A DNA stretch of 64,000 bases, taken from Haploplasma axanthum (GTDB lineage Bacteria > Bacillota_I > Bacilli_A > Acholeplasmatales > Acholeplasmataceae). Under the pieces are notes generated by a model that saw nothing but the letters and a program-made list of their open reading frames with translations, made no database searches and was not told where the DNA came from. Position 1 is the first letter of the stretch, and each line of letters opens with the position of its first letter. The position numbers and the translations under genes were made by a program. Location: positions 1,426,001-1,490,000 of the forward strand of contig NZ_LR215048.1 of NCBI RefSeq assembly GCF_900660745.1, read 5' to 3'. Below, piece by piece: positions 8,329-17,821 of the stretch.

Positions 8329-9677
8329 TACTTGCTGTTTAGTTTCTCCATGTCTAACTCATTTTCTGATTTTGCAACTAAAACTGCTGTAACCCCAGCA
8401 CCAGTTACATTAATCATTGTTCTTCCCATGTCAACTAACGCATCAACTGCAAAAACAATAGCAATACCTTCTATTGGTAATCCAAGTGCTGAAAGTGTTA
8501 CTGTTGCTGCAATAGTTGCAATTCCTGGAACACCTGCAATACCAATTGATGATATCGTTGTTATTAATACTAATAATAACACTTTTACTATATCAAAATC
8601 AATACCAAAAACATTTGCTGTAATTACTGCTACCATTGCTGGGAAGATTCCCCCACAAGCATTCATACCGACATTAGCTCCAATTGGGGCAACAAAGTTT
8701 GCAACACGATCTGATACACCAACATCTTCAGTCAATGCTTTAATTGATACTGGCATTGTCCCATAACTACTTTGTGTTAAGAATGCAACAGTCATTGCAC
8801 TCCAATATTTTCTTATGAACTTAAATGGAGAAATGCCATGTGCAGCTAATAAGCCCATTTGAACAATAACAAAATGAACAAACATTGCTAAATAAATTAT
8901 TAGTATATATTTTCCAAGCATCTTTAATGTTTCAAAATTATTTCTACCAACTGCATATGCCATAAAAGTAAAGACAGCATATGGTGTCATTTTTAAAACA
9001 ATCTTTGTGACTCTAACCATTATTGCATTTAATGAATTGTTAAATTCTACAAAAGGCTTTACACGTTCTGGATGTCTCTTCTTTTCAATTATAATTGCTA
9101 TTGAAACAAATAAAGCGAAAATAACCACAGGAATTGCTACATTACCACTAAGTGCTGTAAAAATATTATTTGGGAAGAAATTTAAAATAACATTTTCAAT
9201 TGGGACTATTGTTGGAGGAGTTCTTGTTCCTACTTCATATCCTTTTCCAAGACTAAATATACTAGCAAATGCAAATCCTATTATAGTTGCTATCGCTGTT
9301 GTTAGCAATAACCAAAACAATGTTTTTACACCGATTTTTTTTAGTTTATCAGTACTTTCAAGTGTTGTAAAACTCTTAATAATCGCTGTTAGAACAAGTG
9401 GCATAATAACCATTTGAATTAACTTAAGATATAAGTCTCCTATTGGTTTTATAACCCTAATTATTGTTAGGTCACTTGTTGATCCATTTGATGTATATGG
9501 GCTTGTTGTTTGTCCCAAGGTTAAACCAACTAGAATACCTAACCCCATACCAATTAAGACTCTAATACTAAATTTCCATTTTTTACTACCTGTATAGAAT
9601 AAAAATCCTATAACTAATATTGTAACTATATACAATACTAACTTTTGCCAACTATCTATTTTATAGTTATTAAACAT
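8328..9677 (-). CDS. Dicarboxylate/amino acid:cation symporter (TcyP-like cystine transporter)
   Basis: 449-residue DAACS-family secondary transporter with an N-terminal helix followed by KKWKFSIRVLIGMGLGILVGL, as in Bacillus TcyP. The re-entrant hairpin and ligand region SYGTMPVSIKALTEDVGVSDRVANFVAPIGANVGMNACGGIFPAM and the final GVPGIATIAATVTLSALGLP are conserved family segments. TcyP-type proteins import L-cystine with sodium or proton; glutamate/aspartate carriers share the fold, so cystine is only the better guess. RBS AAAGGATGA precedes the ATG. First gene of a two-gene operon with gtrA. Confidence 0.85.
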   Translation of the reverse strand: MFNNYKIDSWQKLVLYIVTILVIGFLFYTGSKKWKFSIRVLIGMGLGILVGLTLGQTTSPYTSNGSTSDLTIIRVIKPIGDLYLKLIQMVIMPLVLTAIIKSFTTLESTDKLKKIGVKTLFWLLLTTAIATIIGFAFASIFSLGKGYEVGTRTPPTIVPIENVILNFFPNNIFTALSGNVAIPVVIFALFVSIAIIIEKKRHPERVKPFVEFNNSLNAIMVRVTKIVLKMTPYAVFTFMAYAVGRNNFETLKMLGKYILIIYLAMFVHFVIVQMGLLAAHGISPFKFIRKYWSAMTVAFLTQSSYGTMPVSIKALTEDVGVSDRVANFVAPIGANVGMNACGGIFPAMVAVITANVFGIDFDIVKVLLLVLITTISSIGIAGVPGIATIAATVTLSALGLPIEGIAIVFAVDALVDMGRTMINVTGAGVTAVLVAKSENELDMEKLNSK

Positions 9678-9730
9678 TTATATCATCCTTTCATGAGTAT
9701 TAAAATTATACTTAATTTATTGTTTTTTTG

Positions 9731-9758
9731 CACAAAAAAAGCACTTTAAAAGTACTTT
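9731..9758 (-). terminator. Intrinsic terminator of DUF4256 gene
   Basis: Nine-base-pair minus-strand stem AAAGTACTT / AAGTGCTTT with UUA loop (9758-9738), followed by seven U. Confidence 0.85.
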
Positions 9759-9763
9759 TTAAA

Positions 9764-10303
9764 TCAAATTATTAATAATGTCCTAAATCCTCTTGCACCA
9801 TAGTAACTTTCTGCTCCATTATGATACAGAAAAACAGTATCATAACGCTTATCACAAAATAGTGCTCCACCTAATTTTCTGATATTTTCAGGAGTTTTAA
9901 TCCAGCTAGATGTTTTCAAATCAAAATCACCTAATGTTTGTAAATAACGATACTCTTTTTCATTTAATAATGATACACCCATTTTTTTAGCCATTTCAAC
10001 AGCACTATTTACTGGTTTATTTACTTTCCTTGATTCAAGAGCTTCATTGTCGTAACAAAAGCTTCTTCGACCAATTGGTGATTCACTAGAACAGTCCATA
10101 AAATGATACTCATTTTTATCTTTATCATAAAAAACAACATCTGGCATACCACCAGTTTCTTCCATCATTATAAGTGAATTTATTATGCTTTCTGAGGCAC
10201 TTTCTAATTTTTTTAAGACATCATTAAATTCAATGTTTGAATGTCTATTCTTATTTTCTGAAAATCTCTTTTTTAATACTTCTAAAAGTTCCTTTTTACT
10301 CAT
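9764..10303 (-). CDS. DUF4256 domain protein
   Basis: About 179 residues that match the DUF4256 family throughout, recognised by GGMPDVVFYD, FMDCSSESPIGRRSFCYD, and the C-terminal ending FLYHNGAESYYGARGFRTLL. Family function is unknown. The protein is soluble, without signal peptide or membrane helix. Start chosen at 10303 where GGTGAT lies 4-5 nt before ATG; another in-frame ATG exists at 10321 with no clear ribosome site. Monocistronic, ending at a strong terminator. Confidence 0.85.
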   Translation of the reverse strand: MSKKELLEVLKKRFSENKNRHSNIEFNDVLKKLESASESIINSLIMMEETGGMPDVVFYDKDKNEYHFMDCSSESPIGRRSFCYDNEALESRKVNKPVNSAVEMAKKMGVSLLNEKEYRYLQTLGDFDLKTSSWIKTPENIRKLGGALFCDKRYDTVFLYHNGAESYYGARGFRTLLII

Positions 10304-10467
10304 ACAATCACCAACTTTCATAGTTTAAAATTACCATTTTTTAAACAACATGTCAATTAAAGTGATATTTAAATTTATTTATACTCTATCATTCTAGAAT
10401 CCTTTACTAATTCACCTGAATAGGTAGTTAATTCTTGAAAACCAATTAAGATCTTTCATATAAAAAT

Positions 10468-10506
10468 AAAAGGTGTGCTAATTAGTAATAAATTAACACA
10501 CCTTTT
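10468..10506 (-). terminator. Terminator of small-protein cassette, copy A
   Basis: Ten-base-pair stem AAAAGGTGTG / CACACCTTTT (10468-10477, 10497-10506), overlapping the stop codon. It is nearly identical to the terminator of copy B, so the terminator was duplicated with the gene. Confidence 0.8.
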
Positions 10507-10729
10507 AATTAAATATTTTATTTGCTTTATTATATTCGTATTCTAATACTTCACTACCATACTCACTTATTTGTTTGTATAATCTCTTAACTTCAAGATT
10601 TAACTTAAATCTATTTATAAACCCTTGAGTATTCTTTAATTCTCTTTCTTTTTCTAAAAGAACTTCATTTAATTCATCTACTCTTCTTAAACTGTATTCA
10701 TATTTATTAATTGATATATTTTTATGCAT
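10505..10729 (-). CDS. Small coiled-coil protein, copy A of tandem duplication
   Basis: 74 residues, unrecognised. Charged and helical; the central part VDELNEVLLEKERELKNTQG is identical or near-identical to copy B and predicts an amphipathic helix or short coiled coil. A short region around GFINRFKLNLEVKRLYKQIS and an EYGSEVLEYE motif follow. No signal peptide, no membrane helix, no cysteine. RBS AGAGAGG precedes the ATG by about 9 nt. It has its own upstream palindrome, promoter-like TATAAT and terminator, so it is an independent transcription unit. No function can be assigned. Confidence 0.8.
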   Translation of the reverse strand: MHKNISINKYEYSLRRVDELNEVLLEKERELKNTQGFINRFKLNLEVKRLYKQISEYGSEVLEYEYNKANKIFN

Positions 10730-10800
10730 AACTAATTACCTCTCTTTCTTTTACAACTAAATTATATCAAAAATATTTGTAAAAAAAAGTGATCTAACTT

Positions 10801-10859
10801 ATAATAACGCTTACTATTTTATGAAAATGTTTTCTTAAAAAAATGATAGCGTTTAACTA
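10801..10859 (-). repeat. Conserved imperfect palindrome upstream of small gene A
   Basis: 59-bp element almost identical to 11238-11295. The arms AACGCT and AGCGTT are inverted with an extended imperfect stem (ATCATTTT against AAAATAGT), and the centre is the perfect inverted repeat GAAAA-CA-TTTTC. It lies 72 bp upstream of the start codon. Could be a compound operator or a foldable leader; the centre is two mismatches from a cre site. Confidence 0.8.
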
Positions 10860-10905
10860 TTTTTACAGACATTATTTTTTGTTTTTTTCTGGTTTTAAGT
10901 AAATT

Positions 10906-10942
10906 AAAAGGTGTGCTAATTAAAACTATTAACACACCTTTT
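10906..10942 (-). terminator. Terminator of small-protein cassette, copy B
   Basis: Ten-base-pair stem AAAAGGTGTG / CACACCTTTT (10906-10915, 10933-10942), sharing arms and part of the loop with the copy A terminator and overlapping the gene's stop codon. Confidence 0.8.
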
Positions 10943-11165
10943 AGTTAAAGCTTTTATTAAATTTGTTGTTTTCGTATTCCATTACTTCACTACCATACTT
11001 GCTGATTTCTTTGTAAATCTTTTTGATTTCAAGTTTCAACTTAAGTACATTAAAGAAACCTTTAGTATCATTTAATTCTCTTTCTTTTTCTAAAAGAACT
11101 TCATTCAACTCATCTACTCTTCTTACATTGTATTCATTTTTGTTATCTGATATATGTCTGTACAT
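10941..11165 (-). CDS. Small coiled-coil protein, copy B of tandem duplication
   Basis: 74 residues, unrecognised, paralogue of the gene at 10505-10729: same length, identical VDELNEVLLEKEREL core, same GSEV-EYE motif near the C-terminus, with substitutions concentrated at both ends (MYRHISDNKNEYNVR against MHKNISINKYEYSLR). Predicted helical and cytosolic. RBS GAGGAGG lies 9 nt before the ATG. Conservation of the reading frame, core sequence and upstream element between copies argues that both are real genes under selection. Confidence 0.82.
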   Translation of the reverse strand: MYRHISDNKNEYNVRRVDELNEVLLEKERELNDTKGFFNVLKLKLEIKKIYKEISKYGSEVMEYENNKFNKSFN

Positions 11166-11237
11166 TTTTTATTCCTCCTCTTTCTTTTTACACTTAAATT
11201 ATATCATTATAAAAACTAAAATAAAGTCTTATACTCA

Positions 11238-11295
11238 ATAATAACGCTTACTATTTTATGAAAATGTTTTCTAAAAAAATGATAGCGTTTAACTA
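11238..11295 (-). repeat. Conserved imperfect palindrome upstream of small gene B
   Basis: 58-bp copy of the element at 10801-10859, differing by about one base. It lies 73 bp before the start codon, so spacing to the gene is also conserved. A TATAAT (11203-11198) sits between element and gene in the shared segment GATATAATTTA. Confidence 0.8.
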
Positions 11296-11304
11296 ATTTA
11301 ATTA

Positions 11305-11330
11305 TAAAAAAAGACTACAAATTTGTAGTC
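11305..11330 (-). terminator. Second terminator after tRNA-Arg
   Basis: Perfect 18-bp palindrome GACTACAAATTTGTAGTC (11313-11330) followed on the minus strand by seven or more U. With the hairpin at 11349-11371 it makes tandem terminators behind the tRNA. Confidence 0.75.
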
Positions 11331-11348
11331 GATTATCTATAAAAGAAA

Positions 11349-11371
11349 ATGCCACCTATTATAGGTAGCAT
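11349..11371 (-). terminator. First terminator after tRNA-Arg
   Basis: Minus-strand stem ATGCTACCTA / TAGGTGGCAT (one mismatch) followed by UUUUCUUUU. Confidence 0.75.
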
Positions 11372-11386
11372 TATTTAATTTCAAGA

Positions 11387-11463
<77 letters not shown>

Positions 11464-11487
11464 ATATTTATTTTTCGGACGTATATA

Positions 11488-11516
11488 ATTATAGCGTATT
11501 ATTAATGAAAAGTAAA
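11488..11516 (-). promoter_or_regulatory. Promoter of tRNA-Arg
   Basis: -35 TTTACT (11516-11511), 17-bp spacer, -10 TATAAT (11493-11488), about 25 bp before the tRNA 5' end. Confidence 0.7.
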
Positions 11517-11620
11517 GGGTAAAATGCGTTATTTTAAATATTTTCGCCTATTTTATCATTCATTAATTTAACAGAAATAAATCTATCAAAAATAACTTAA
11601 ACTTATAGTTATATTAAACA

Positions 11621-11658
11621 ATAAAATCAGATAGATAGAATCATTTATTCTATCTATC
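11621..11658 (-). terminator. Terminator of the phoH-marR housekeeping operon
   Basis: Perfect 12-bp stem GATAGATAGAAT / ATTCTATCTATC with 5-nt loop (11658-11630), followed by UGAUUUUAUUG. It lies just behind the last gene of the operon. Confidence 0.75.
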
Positions 11659-11676
11659 ATGACTTTAAACAGTGTT

Positions 11677-12111
11677 TTATTTTAATTTACCTAATGAATT
11701 AATTTTTCTAATAATTCTATTTAATGCTTTTGTATCTTCTTCACCTAAATAATTACTAATTTTGATTAGTGGTGAATAGTATTTATCAATTACTTGATCA
11801 ACATATTTATGTGCTTCAGTTGTCATTTCTAAGTTAATAATTCTCTTATCAACATTTGAGGCAATCTTTATTATTAAACCACGTTCTTCTAAATCATTTA
11901 CTTTATGAGTTACTGCAGGTAATGTTAAACCTAATCTTAGAGCAATATCAGTTAATTTAATTTTTTCTCTACTATCATCATGGAATTTAATACAAAATAA
12001 GACGTTTAAATCAGCATCTGTTAACTCTTTTGAGTAACGTTTGTACGCACCATTCTTTCTGAATTTTTGTAAATTTATATCTAATGTTTGTAAGTTTTGG
12101 TATTTTTTCAT
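11677..12111 (-). CDS. MarR-family transcriptional regulator at end of housekeeping operon
   Basis: 144-residue winged-helix protein: helix-turn-helix KLTDIALRLGLTLPAVTHKVNDLEERGLI and wing around ASNVDKRIINLEMTTEAHKYV. Its ATG overlaps the trmK TGA (ATGA), so it is translationally coupled to the operon. No exporter is adjacent, unlike the other two MarR genes in this window, so its targets are unknown. Confidence 0.87.
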   Translation of the reverse strand: MKKYQNLQTLDINLQKFRKNGAYKRYSKELTDADLNVLFCIKFHDDSREKIKLTDIALRLGLTLPAVTHKVNDLEERGLIIKIASNVDKRIINLEMTTEAHKYVDQVIDKYYSPLIKISNYLGEEDTKALNRIIRKINSLGKLK

Positions 12112-12755
12112 TTCAATTCTCCTTTATTGTTTTTATTTATTATGCTTTCTAGCCATTTTACTCTTTGTAAAATAACATCACTATTTGTACCCTCAAGATT
12201 AATCAAACGATAATACCTATCCAATAAATTCTGATAATAGGAGATACTTGATGTTTTCTTCATCAAAATAGGTCCTAAATATAATTCTTTTTCATTCAGT
12301 TTTTCATTTCCCCTTACTGCTCTAATAATTATATAATAAAATTTCTCAAAAACAACTATTTCGTCAATTATTTTGAAATTATTATTAGATAAATACTCTC
12401 TTAAAACTTCTAACTTGCTATTTGCTTGTAAAATGTAAGTAATATCACCTTCAGGTGCTTTTTCTAATATGTTAGAAATAAGCATAGCTCCCATACCAGC
12501 AATTACTACACCATCAAACTTGTCTTTTATATTTTCAAATCCGTTTGAAACTATAAACTCAACATCGAAACCTTTCAAATTTTTTTTAGCGCTCTCAAGT
12601 GGCATTTCATTGACATCTGAGGCTATTGCTTTTTTAATATTCTTATTTTCGAATGCTTTTTTTATTACTAAACCATGATCACATCCAATATCTAATAAAG
12701 TATTAATGCCTTTTGTTTCATCAACTAAGGCATCAATCCTTTTATTTTTTATCAT
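12108..12755 (-). CDS. trmK: tRNA (adenine(22)-N1)-methyltransferase TrmK
   Basis: 215-residue SAM-dependent Rossmann methyltransferase of the YqfN/TrmK family, which methylates A22 in the D loop of some tRNAs. The N-terminal [30 protein letters not shown] carries the SAM motif DIGCDHG; later [16 protein letters not shown] and [11 protein letters not shown] match family motifs. It directly follows sigA with a 14-nt overlap, the order found in many Firmicutes. Confidence 0.92.
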   Translation of the reverse strand: MIKNKRIDALVDETKGINTLLDIGCDHGLVIKKAFENKNIKKAIASDVNEMPLESAKKNLKGFDVEFIVSNGFENIKDKFDGVVIAGMGAMLISNILEKAPEGDITYILQANSKLEVLREYLSNNNFKIIDEIVVFEKFYYIIIRAVRGNEKLNEKELYLGPILMKKTSSISYYQNLLDRYYRLINLEGTNSDVILQRVKWLESIINKNNKGELK

Positions 12756-13971
12756 AGTAAAAATCTCTTAATTTTTGTTGGCGTGATGGATGTTTTAATT
12801 TTCTCATTGCTTTTGCTTCAATTTGTCTAATACGTTCTCTTGTAACACCAAATTCTCTACCAACTTCTTCTAGAGTATAAGTTTTACCATCTAGTAAACC
12901 GTATCTTAAGCGAAGCACTTTTTCTTCACGATCAGTTAATGTTGATAGTATTTCATCTAAGGCTTGAATTGTCATATCTTGAAGCATTGATTCGTGAGGG
13001 TTTAGTGTTCCTCCATCACTAATGAAATCTCCAAGTGATGAATCTTCTTCTTCACCAACGGTTGATTCTAGAGAAATTGGTTCTTTAGAAATTCTTTGAA
13101 TATTTTGAACTTTTTCAGCAGACATTTCCATTTTTTCACCAATTTCTTCTGGTGAAGGTTCACGTCCTAACTCTTGAATCAACTGACGTTGAATTCTAGC
13201 CATCTTATTAATTGTTTCAACCATATGAACAGGAATTCTAATTGTTCTAGCTTGATCGGCTACTGCTCTTGTTATTGCTTGTCTAATCCACCATGTCGCA
13301 TATGTAGAAAATTTAAAACCTTTTTCATAATCAAACTTATCAACAGCACGCATTAACCCCATATTACCTTCTTGAATTAAATCTAAGAACAATAATCCTC
13401 TATTAGTATATTTCTTAGCGATTGAAACAACTAATCGGTAATTAGCTTCAATAAGTGAGTTTTTTGCATCTTGTCCATCAAGAACATATTCTTGTAACTG
13501 TTTGATTTCTTCTTCAGGTATATTTAATTCACCTTCATGATATGCTTGTAATTGATCTTCAGCATATTTTCCAGTTATAACAATTTTTGCTAATCTAATT
13601 TCTTCATCTTGATCAATTAAAGGAATTTGTCCGATTTCTTTTAAATACATTCTAACCGGATCATCAGTTCTAACAGTACTTACTACTTCATCAACTTCTA
13701 ATAGTTCATCTTCTTCGATTTCCAAATCAGCAAGTGATAAATCATCTGGTTCTTCATCAAGAAAATCATCATCAAGTTCAATTTCTTCTTCCTCTTCAGC
13801 CGCTTCATTAACATGCTTCACAAGTATTGTAACACCTTCTTCTTCAAGTGCTTCAACAAGATCTTCATATGATAAATCTTCGTCTGCATATTCGCGAATA
13901 GCTTCATCTTCTAGTTTTTTAGCTTTACCTGCTTTTTTAACTAGTTCTTTTATTGCTTTATCTATTTCCAT
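12742..13971 (-). CDS. sigA: RNA polymerase primary sigma factor SigA (RpoD)
   Basis: 409 residues. A short acidic region 1.1 (residues 1-90, with [11 protein letters not shown]) is followed by region 1.2 [15 protein letters not shown], region 2 ([56 protein letters not shown]), region 3 and region 4.2 ([32 protein letters not shown]). It recognises -35 and -10 promoters, matching the TTGACA/TATAAT sites seen in this window. It overlaps the end of dnaG by 14 nt: a reduced macromolecular synthesis operon in which rpsU has moved away (20.6 kb). RBS AGGAGGATATTA. Confidence 0.97.
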   Translation of the reverse strand: MEIDKAIKELVKKAGKAKKLEDEAIREYADEDLSYEDLVEALEEEGVTILVKHVNEAAEEEEEIELDDDFLDEEPDDLSLADLEIEEDELLEVDEVVSTVRTDDPVRMYLKEIGQIPLIDQDEEIRLAKIVITGKYAEDQLQAYHEGELNIPEEEIKQLQEYVLDGQDAKNSLIEANYRLVVSIAKKYTNRGLLFLDLIQEGNMGLMRAVDKFDYEKGFKFSTYATWWIRQAITRAVADQARTIRIPVHMVETINKMARIQRQLIQELGREPSPEEIGEKMEMSAEKVQNIQRISKEPISLESTVGEEEDSSLGDFISDGGTLNPHESMLQDMTIQALDEILSTLTDREEKVLRLRYGLLDGKTYTLEEVGREFGVTRERIRQIEAKAMRKLKHPSRQQKLRDFYYDKK

Positions 13972-15736
13972 TAATATCCTCCTTTAATCGTCTTAATTCC
14001 TTTTTTATCTTTATCAATTCTTCTGTTTCTCTCTTGATATCTTCAGCATTATGATTTTTTTCTAACATTCTCTCTTTTAAATATACTTGTCTTCTTAAGA
14101 GTGGGGTACTCTTTAGTAATTCTAAATAATCCTCAATCTCTTCTGATGAAAATATTACTGAGTTTATCCAAAAATCATCTTTACACATTATATTATCAAA
14201 ATAATCTAATTCTTCTTCATTTAAATATTCTTTAAATTCTGAAAGACTGAAACTATCAGTAATACTATGATAACTAATTAGTTTTGTTCTAAATGTTCCA
14301 AGTAGCGGGCTTGAATATTCGTGAACTGTTAACCTATCACTAATCCTGTCATTCCATTCTTTCGATCTCATCATTAAGAATAAAAGTCTTCTTTCAGCTT
14401 GTTCATATTTTGTTGGAAGTTTTATTCTTTTTTTTGCTTCTTCTGGAATATCAATTACTGGTAAATTAGGTTTTTTAACTATTTTTACATCTTTTTCATT
14501 TATTCGTAATTCATCTGCAATTCGCTTAGTATATAATGAAACAATTGCAGGGCTAGCGTTTTGAAGCATTCTTGTAACATTTGCTTGAAACGTTTTTATA
14601 TCATTTGAGTTGTTTAAATCTAGATTTTCTCTATATAGTTCATATTGATACTGATATGGATCTTGAACATTATTACTAAGTAAATTTTGATATGCTTCAC
14701 TACCATATTCCTTAATATAGTCATCTGGATCTTTTTTATCAGGGATCTTTAATACTTCAACTATTAAACCAGCATTTAATAGAACTGGAATAGCACTAAT
14801 AATTGCTTTTTGACCTGCAGAGTCACCATCATATGCAACAATCACTTTATCAACAGTCTTTTTAATTAATCGTGCTTGATTAATCGTAAGAGCAGTTCCC
14901 ATAGTTGCTACACCATTAGTAAATCCTGCTTGATAAGGGCTAATTACATCAAAGAAACCTTCATATAACATTACAAACTTTTTTTTACGGATATCTAATC
15001 CAGCTTCTGCTAGATGATAGACTGTTTCACCTTTTTTAAAAATAACCGTTTCAGGACTATTAACGTATTTAACTTTATCATTTTTATCTAATGTTCGTCC
15101 ACTAAATGCAATCGTCTTTCCAAAACTATTAGTAATTGGAAACATCAATCTATTTGTAAATAAATCATAATAAGTTCCATCATTCGATTGTTTAACTAAA
15201 CCTAGATTTATCATATCACTAACACTATACCCTTTTGATTTTAGGAATTGATATAATAAATCTTTTTCTTTTGGTGAAAATCCTAATTCAAAATGCTTAA
15301 TCGTTTCATTACTTAATTTACGATTAGAAAGATATTCTAAAACTCTTTCTCCTGAAACACTATTGAATAAATTATATTGATAAAAATTACTAGCTTCATT
15401 CATAATTTCATATAAATGTTGATTTGTATTTACCGATTCATTGGTATCAATCTTTACGTCGATACCTAATCTTTCACCTAACTCTTTTACTGCTTGACCA
15501 AAATCAATGTTTTTAATTTTTCGATAAAAATTGATTGGTCTTCCACCTTCACCACATCCCATACACATAGCAATGTTTTTTTCAGGTGTTACAGAAAAAC
15601 TTGGAGTATTTTCATCATGAAAGGGACATAGTCCCATATAATTCTTACCTCTTTTTTCTAATGAGATAAATTCACTTGCAAGAGCAACTATATCAGTCTC
15701 ATCGTCAATTCTTTGCAAGATTTCATCAGGTATCAT
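13958..15736 (-). CDS. dnaG: DNA primase DnaG
   Basis: 592 residues. The N-terminal zinc ribbon has Cys37, His40, Cys58 and Cys61 (CPFH...CMGC), followed by the RNA polymerase core with TOPRIM acidic motifs EGFFD and [11 protein letters not shown], then a C-terminal helicase-binding region. It lays down RNA primers at the replication fork. Upstream neighbour is glyS (24-nt gap), downstream sigA (overlap). RBS GGAGGAGTATA. A family-standard length with all key residues visible. Confidence 0.97.
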   Translation of the reverse strand: MIPDEILQRIDDETDIVALASEFISLEKRGKNYMGLCPFHDENTPSFSVTPEKNIAMCMGCGEGGRPINFYRKIKNIDFGQAVKELGERLGIDVKIDTNESVNTNQHLYEIMNEASNFYQYNLFNSVSGERVLEYLSNRKLSNETIKHFELGFSPKEKDLLYQFLKSKGYSVSDMINLGLVKQSNDGTYYDLFTNRLMFPITNSFGKTIAFSGRTLDKNDKVKYVNSPETVIFKKGETVYHLAEAGLDIRKKKFVMLYEGFFDVISPYQAGFTNGVATMGTALTINQARLIKKTVDKVIVAYDGDSAGQKAIISAIPVLLNAGLIVEVLKIPDKKDPDDYIKEYGSEAYQNLLSNNVQDPYQYQYELYRENLDLNNSNDIKTFQANVTRMLQNASPAIVSLYTKRIADELRINEKDVKIVKKPNLPVIDIPEEAKKRIKLPTKYEQAERRLLFLMMRSKEWNDRISDRLTVHEYSSPLLGTFRTKLISYHSITDSFSLSEFKEYLNEEELDYFDNIMCKDDFWINSVIFSSEEIEDYLELLKSTPLLRRQVYLKERMLEKNHNAEDIKRETEELIKIKKELRRLKEDINGNR

Positions 15737-15760
15737 TATACTCCTCCTTTTCTAAAAAAG

Positions 15761-17128
15761 TTAAAATGCAGTTTGTTCTTCAATATAGTTTTTTAGTTCA
15801 CTAACATGTAATCTTATTTGTTCCATCGTATCACGATTTCTAACTGTAACTGTATCATCGTCCATTGTTTGGTGATCAATTGTTATTGCTAGTAATGTAC
15901 CAATTTGGTCCTGTCTACGATATCTTTTACCAATATTTTGAGTATCATCATATACTACATCAAAGTATTTTGAAAGTAAATTATAAACTTCCCACGCTTT
16001 GTCACCTTGGAGTTTTTTATTAAGTGGTAGAATTGCCGCTTTGTAAGGTGCAAGAGCAGGATGAATCTTTAATAATTCACGTGTTGTTCCATCAGGTAAT
16101 TCTTCAATTTGATAACCGTTAGCAAGAAATGCTAAGAATAAACGTTCAACACCAACTGATGGCTCTATTACATAAGGAATATAGCGTTCATTAGTTTCAG
16201 GATCTAAGTATGTTAAATCTTCTCCTGAATGCTTTTGATGCGCATTTAAATCAAAATTTGTTCTTGAGGCAATTCCCCATAGTTCATCAAATCCCCAAGG
16301 GAATTTAAACTGAATATCGGTTGTTGCATTTGAATAATGACTTAGTGCTTCTGGTTTATGATCATCGAACTGTAATCTTTCACCGTTTAAACCTAGATTC
16401 TTTAACCAATTCATACAATATTCTTTCCAGTATGCAAAATATTCTAACTCTGTTCCAGGTTTAACAAAAAACTCTAATTCCATTTGTTCAAACTCTCTCG
16501 TTCTAAAAATAAAGTTACCTGGAGTGATTTCATTTCTAAATGATTTACCAACTTGAGCAATACCAAATGGTAATTTTTTTCTTGCTGTTCTTTGAACATT
16601 TTTAAAATTAATAAAAATACCTTGTGCAGTTTCTGGTCTTAAATATATTTGACTTGAAGTTTCTTGAACAACACCTTGGTTAGTTTGAAACATCATATTA
16701 AATGATCTAATTGGAGCCCATTCAACTTTTCCACATGATGGACAAGGAACTTTCTTGTCAACTAAATAACTATGCATTCTTTCATGTGACCATCCATCAG
16801 CATTAGTACCATCAAATTCTTCAATAAGTTTATCTGCTCTAAAGCGATTATTACATGCTCGACATTCAGTTAAAGGATCACTAAATCCTCCTACGTGTCC
16901 ACTTGCTTCCCAAACTCTTGAATTCAATAATATTGATGTATCAACTAAAACATTATTAGGTGTTTCTTTTTGAAACTTATTGATCCAAGCTTTTTTTATA
17001 TTTTGTTTTAAAAGTGAACCTATTGGACCATAATCCCATGTATTAGCTAGTCCTCCATAAATTTCACTACCTTGGTAAACAAACCCAGTTACCTTTGCAT
17101 ATTTAACTAATTCTTCAAAAGTAATCAT
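15761..17128 (-). CDS. glyS: Glycyl-tRNA synthetase, class II dimeric type
   Basis: 455 residues of the eukaryote-like homodimeric GlyRS, not the alpha2beta2 bacterial form. Class II motifs: FNMMFQTNQG, YLRPETAQGIFINFKNV, SFRNEITPGNFIFRTREFEQMELEFF, and motif 3 EPSVGVERLFLAFLANGY. The insert with CRACNNRF and CPSCGK probably binds zinc. The C-terminal anticodon-binding domain begins near residue 350 (APYKAAILPLNKK). No T-box leader precedes it; only about 20 nt separate it from recO, so it is read through from upstream. Confidence 0.97.
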   Translation of the reverse strand: MITFEELVKYAKVTGFVYQGSEIYGGLANTWDYGPIGSLLKQNIKKAWINKFQKETPNNVLVDTSILLNSRVWEASGHVGGFSDPLTECRACNNRFRADKLIEEFDGTNADGWSHERMHSYLVDKKVPCPSCGKVEWAPIRSFNMMFQTNQGVVQETSSQIYLRPETAQGIFINFKNVQRTARKKLPFGIAQVGKSFRNEITPGNFIFRTREFEQMELEFFVKPGTELEYFAYWKEYCMNWLKNLGLNGERLQFDDHKPEALSHYSNATTDIQFKFPWGFDELWGIASRTNFDLNAHQKHSGEDLTYLDPETNERYIPYVIEPSVGVERLFLAFLANGYQIEELPDGTTRELLKIHPALAPYKAAILPLNKKLQGDKAWEVYNLLSKYFDVVYDDTQNIGKRYRRQDQIGTLLAITIDHQTMDDDTVTVRNRDTMEQIRLHVSELKNYIEEQTAF

Positions 17129-17149
17129 AACTACGTTTCCTCTTTTCTT

Positions 17150-17821
17150 CTATTCCAATGTTTTTAGCCTTATATCTAACTTATCCAAATAATAATTATA
17201 AGTAAATTTCTTAATTATATCAATGGTATTTCCTTTAATATCTTCTAAATTTGATATTTTAGTATATGTGAGTTTCAATAATTCAATAGTTTCTTCATAA
17301 TTAAGGTCTAATTCAATGTTCTCATCGATATAAACGACACTGCCTCTTTTGATATTAAATCCTTTTATCTTATTTCCATTACCTTTTAAATCCATACCAT
17401 AACCTAAATAGTATAAGACTTTTAAAGCAAAACTTAATGAAGATATTTTAATATTTTCATGCTCTAATGCTTCAATTAGCATTTCATAAACTTTTTCATT
17501 GTAGAAATCATCTACTAATACTCGGCCTATTATTTCTGTTGTTAAACTGGCATCTTTTGTTCTTTGATAATCATTTTTAATATCTTTAAAATCATTAATT
17601 ATTTTTCCATTTTTTAATGTTAAAAAAGATTTTAAATCTGTATACTCAAAACTTATTTGAGTTAAATTTTGTGCTAGAACTCTTGAATTATTATTCATCT
17701 TTTGAGCACCAGTGACCTTTAATGATATTTTTCCAAGTTTCGTAAAGACTTGTAAAAGTCTATTACTTTCTTGGTATGCTTGAACTTTAAAAACTAACCC
17801 TTCAAGATTATTCATTATCAA
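17150..17821 (-). CDS. recO: DNA repair protein RecO
   Basis: 223-residue RecO, which with RecR loads RecA onto SSB-coated gaps. The N-terminal OB-fold contains LEGLVFKVQAYQESNRLLQVFTKLGKISLKVTGAQK. The middle helical region lacks the CxxC...CxxC zinc cysteines found in many RecO proteins. Placed between era and glyS, the standard Firmicutes order (era-recO-glyS). It overlaps the era stop by 14 nt; ATG at 17815 is an alternative start. Confidence 0.93.
   Translation of the reverse strand: MIMNNLEGLVFKVQAYQESNRLLQVFTKLGKISLKVTGAQKMNNNSRVLAQNLTQISFEYTDLKSFLTLKNGKIINDFKDIKNDYQRTKDASLTTEIIGRVLVDDFYNEKVYEMLIEALEHENIKISSLSFALKVLYYLGYGMDLKGNGNKIKGFNIKRGSVVYIDENIELDLNYEETIELLKLTYTKISNLEDIKGNTIDIIKKFTYNYYLDKLDIRLKTLE

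Noticed and set aside
8302-8766. Long plus-strand frame opposite the symporter gene
   Set aside because: Threonine/alanine-rich translation mirrors the conserved membrane helices of the symporter on the other strand; no start signal.
10322-10467. Possible gene or RNA between the DUF4256 gene and small gene A
   Set aside because: Short, AT-rich, no frame with a ribosome site and no strong hairpin.
15740-17160. Possible T-box leader for glyS
   Set aside because: Only about 20 nt separate recO and glyS, with no specifier or antiterminator structure, so glyS is simply read within the operon.
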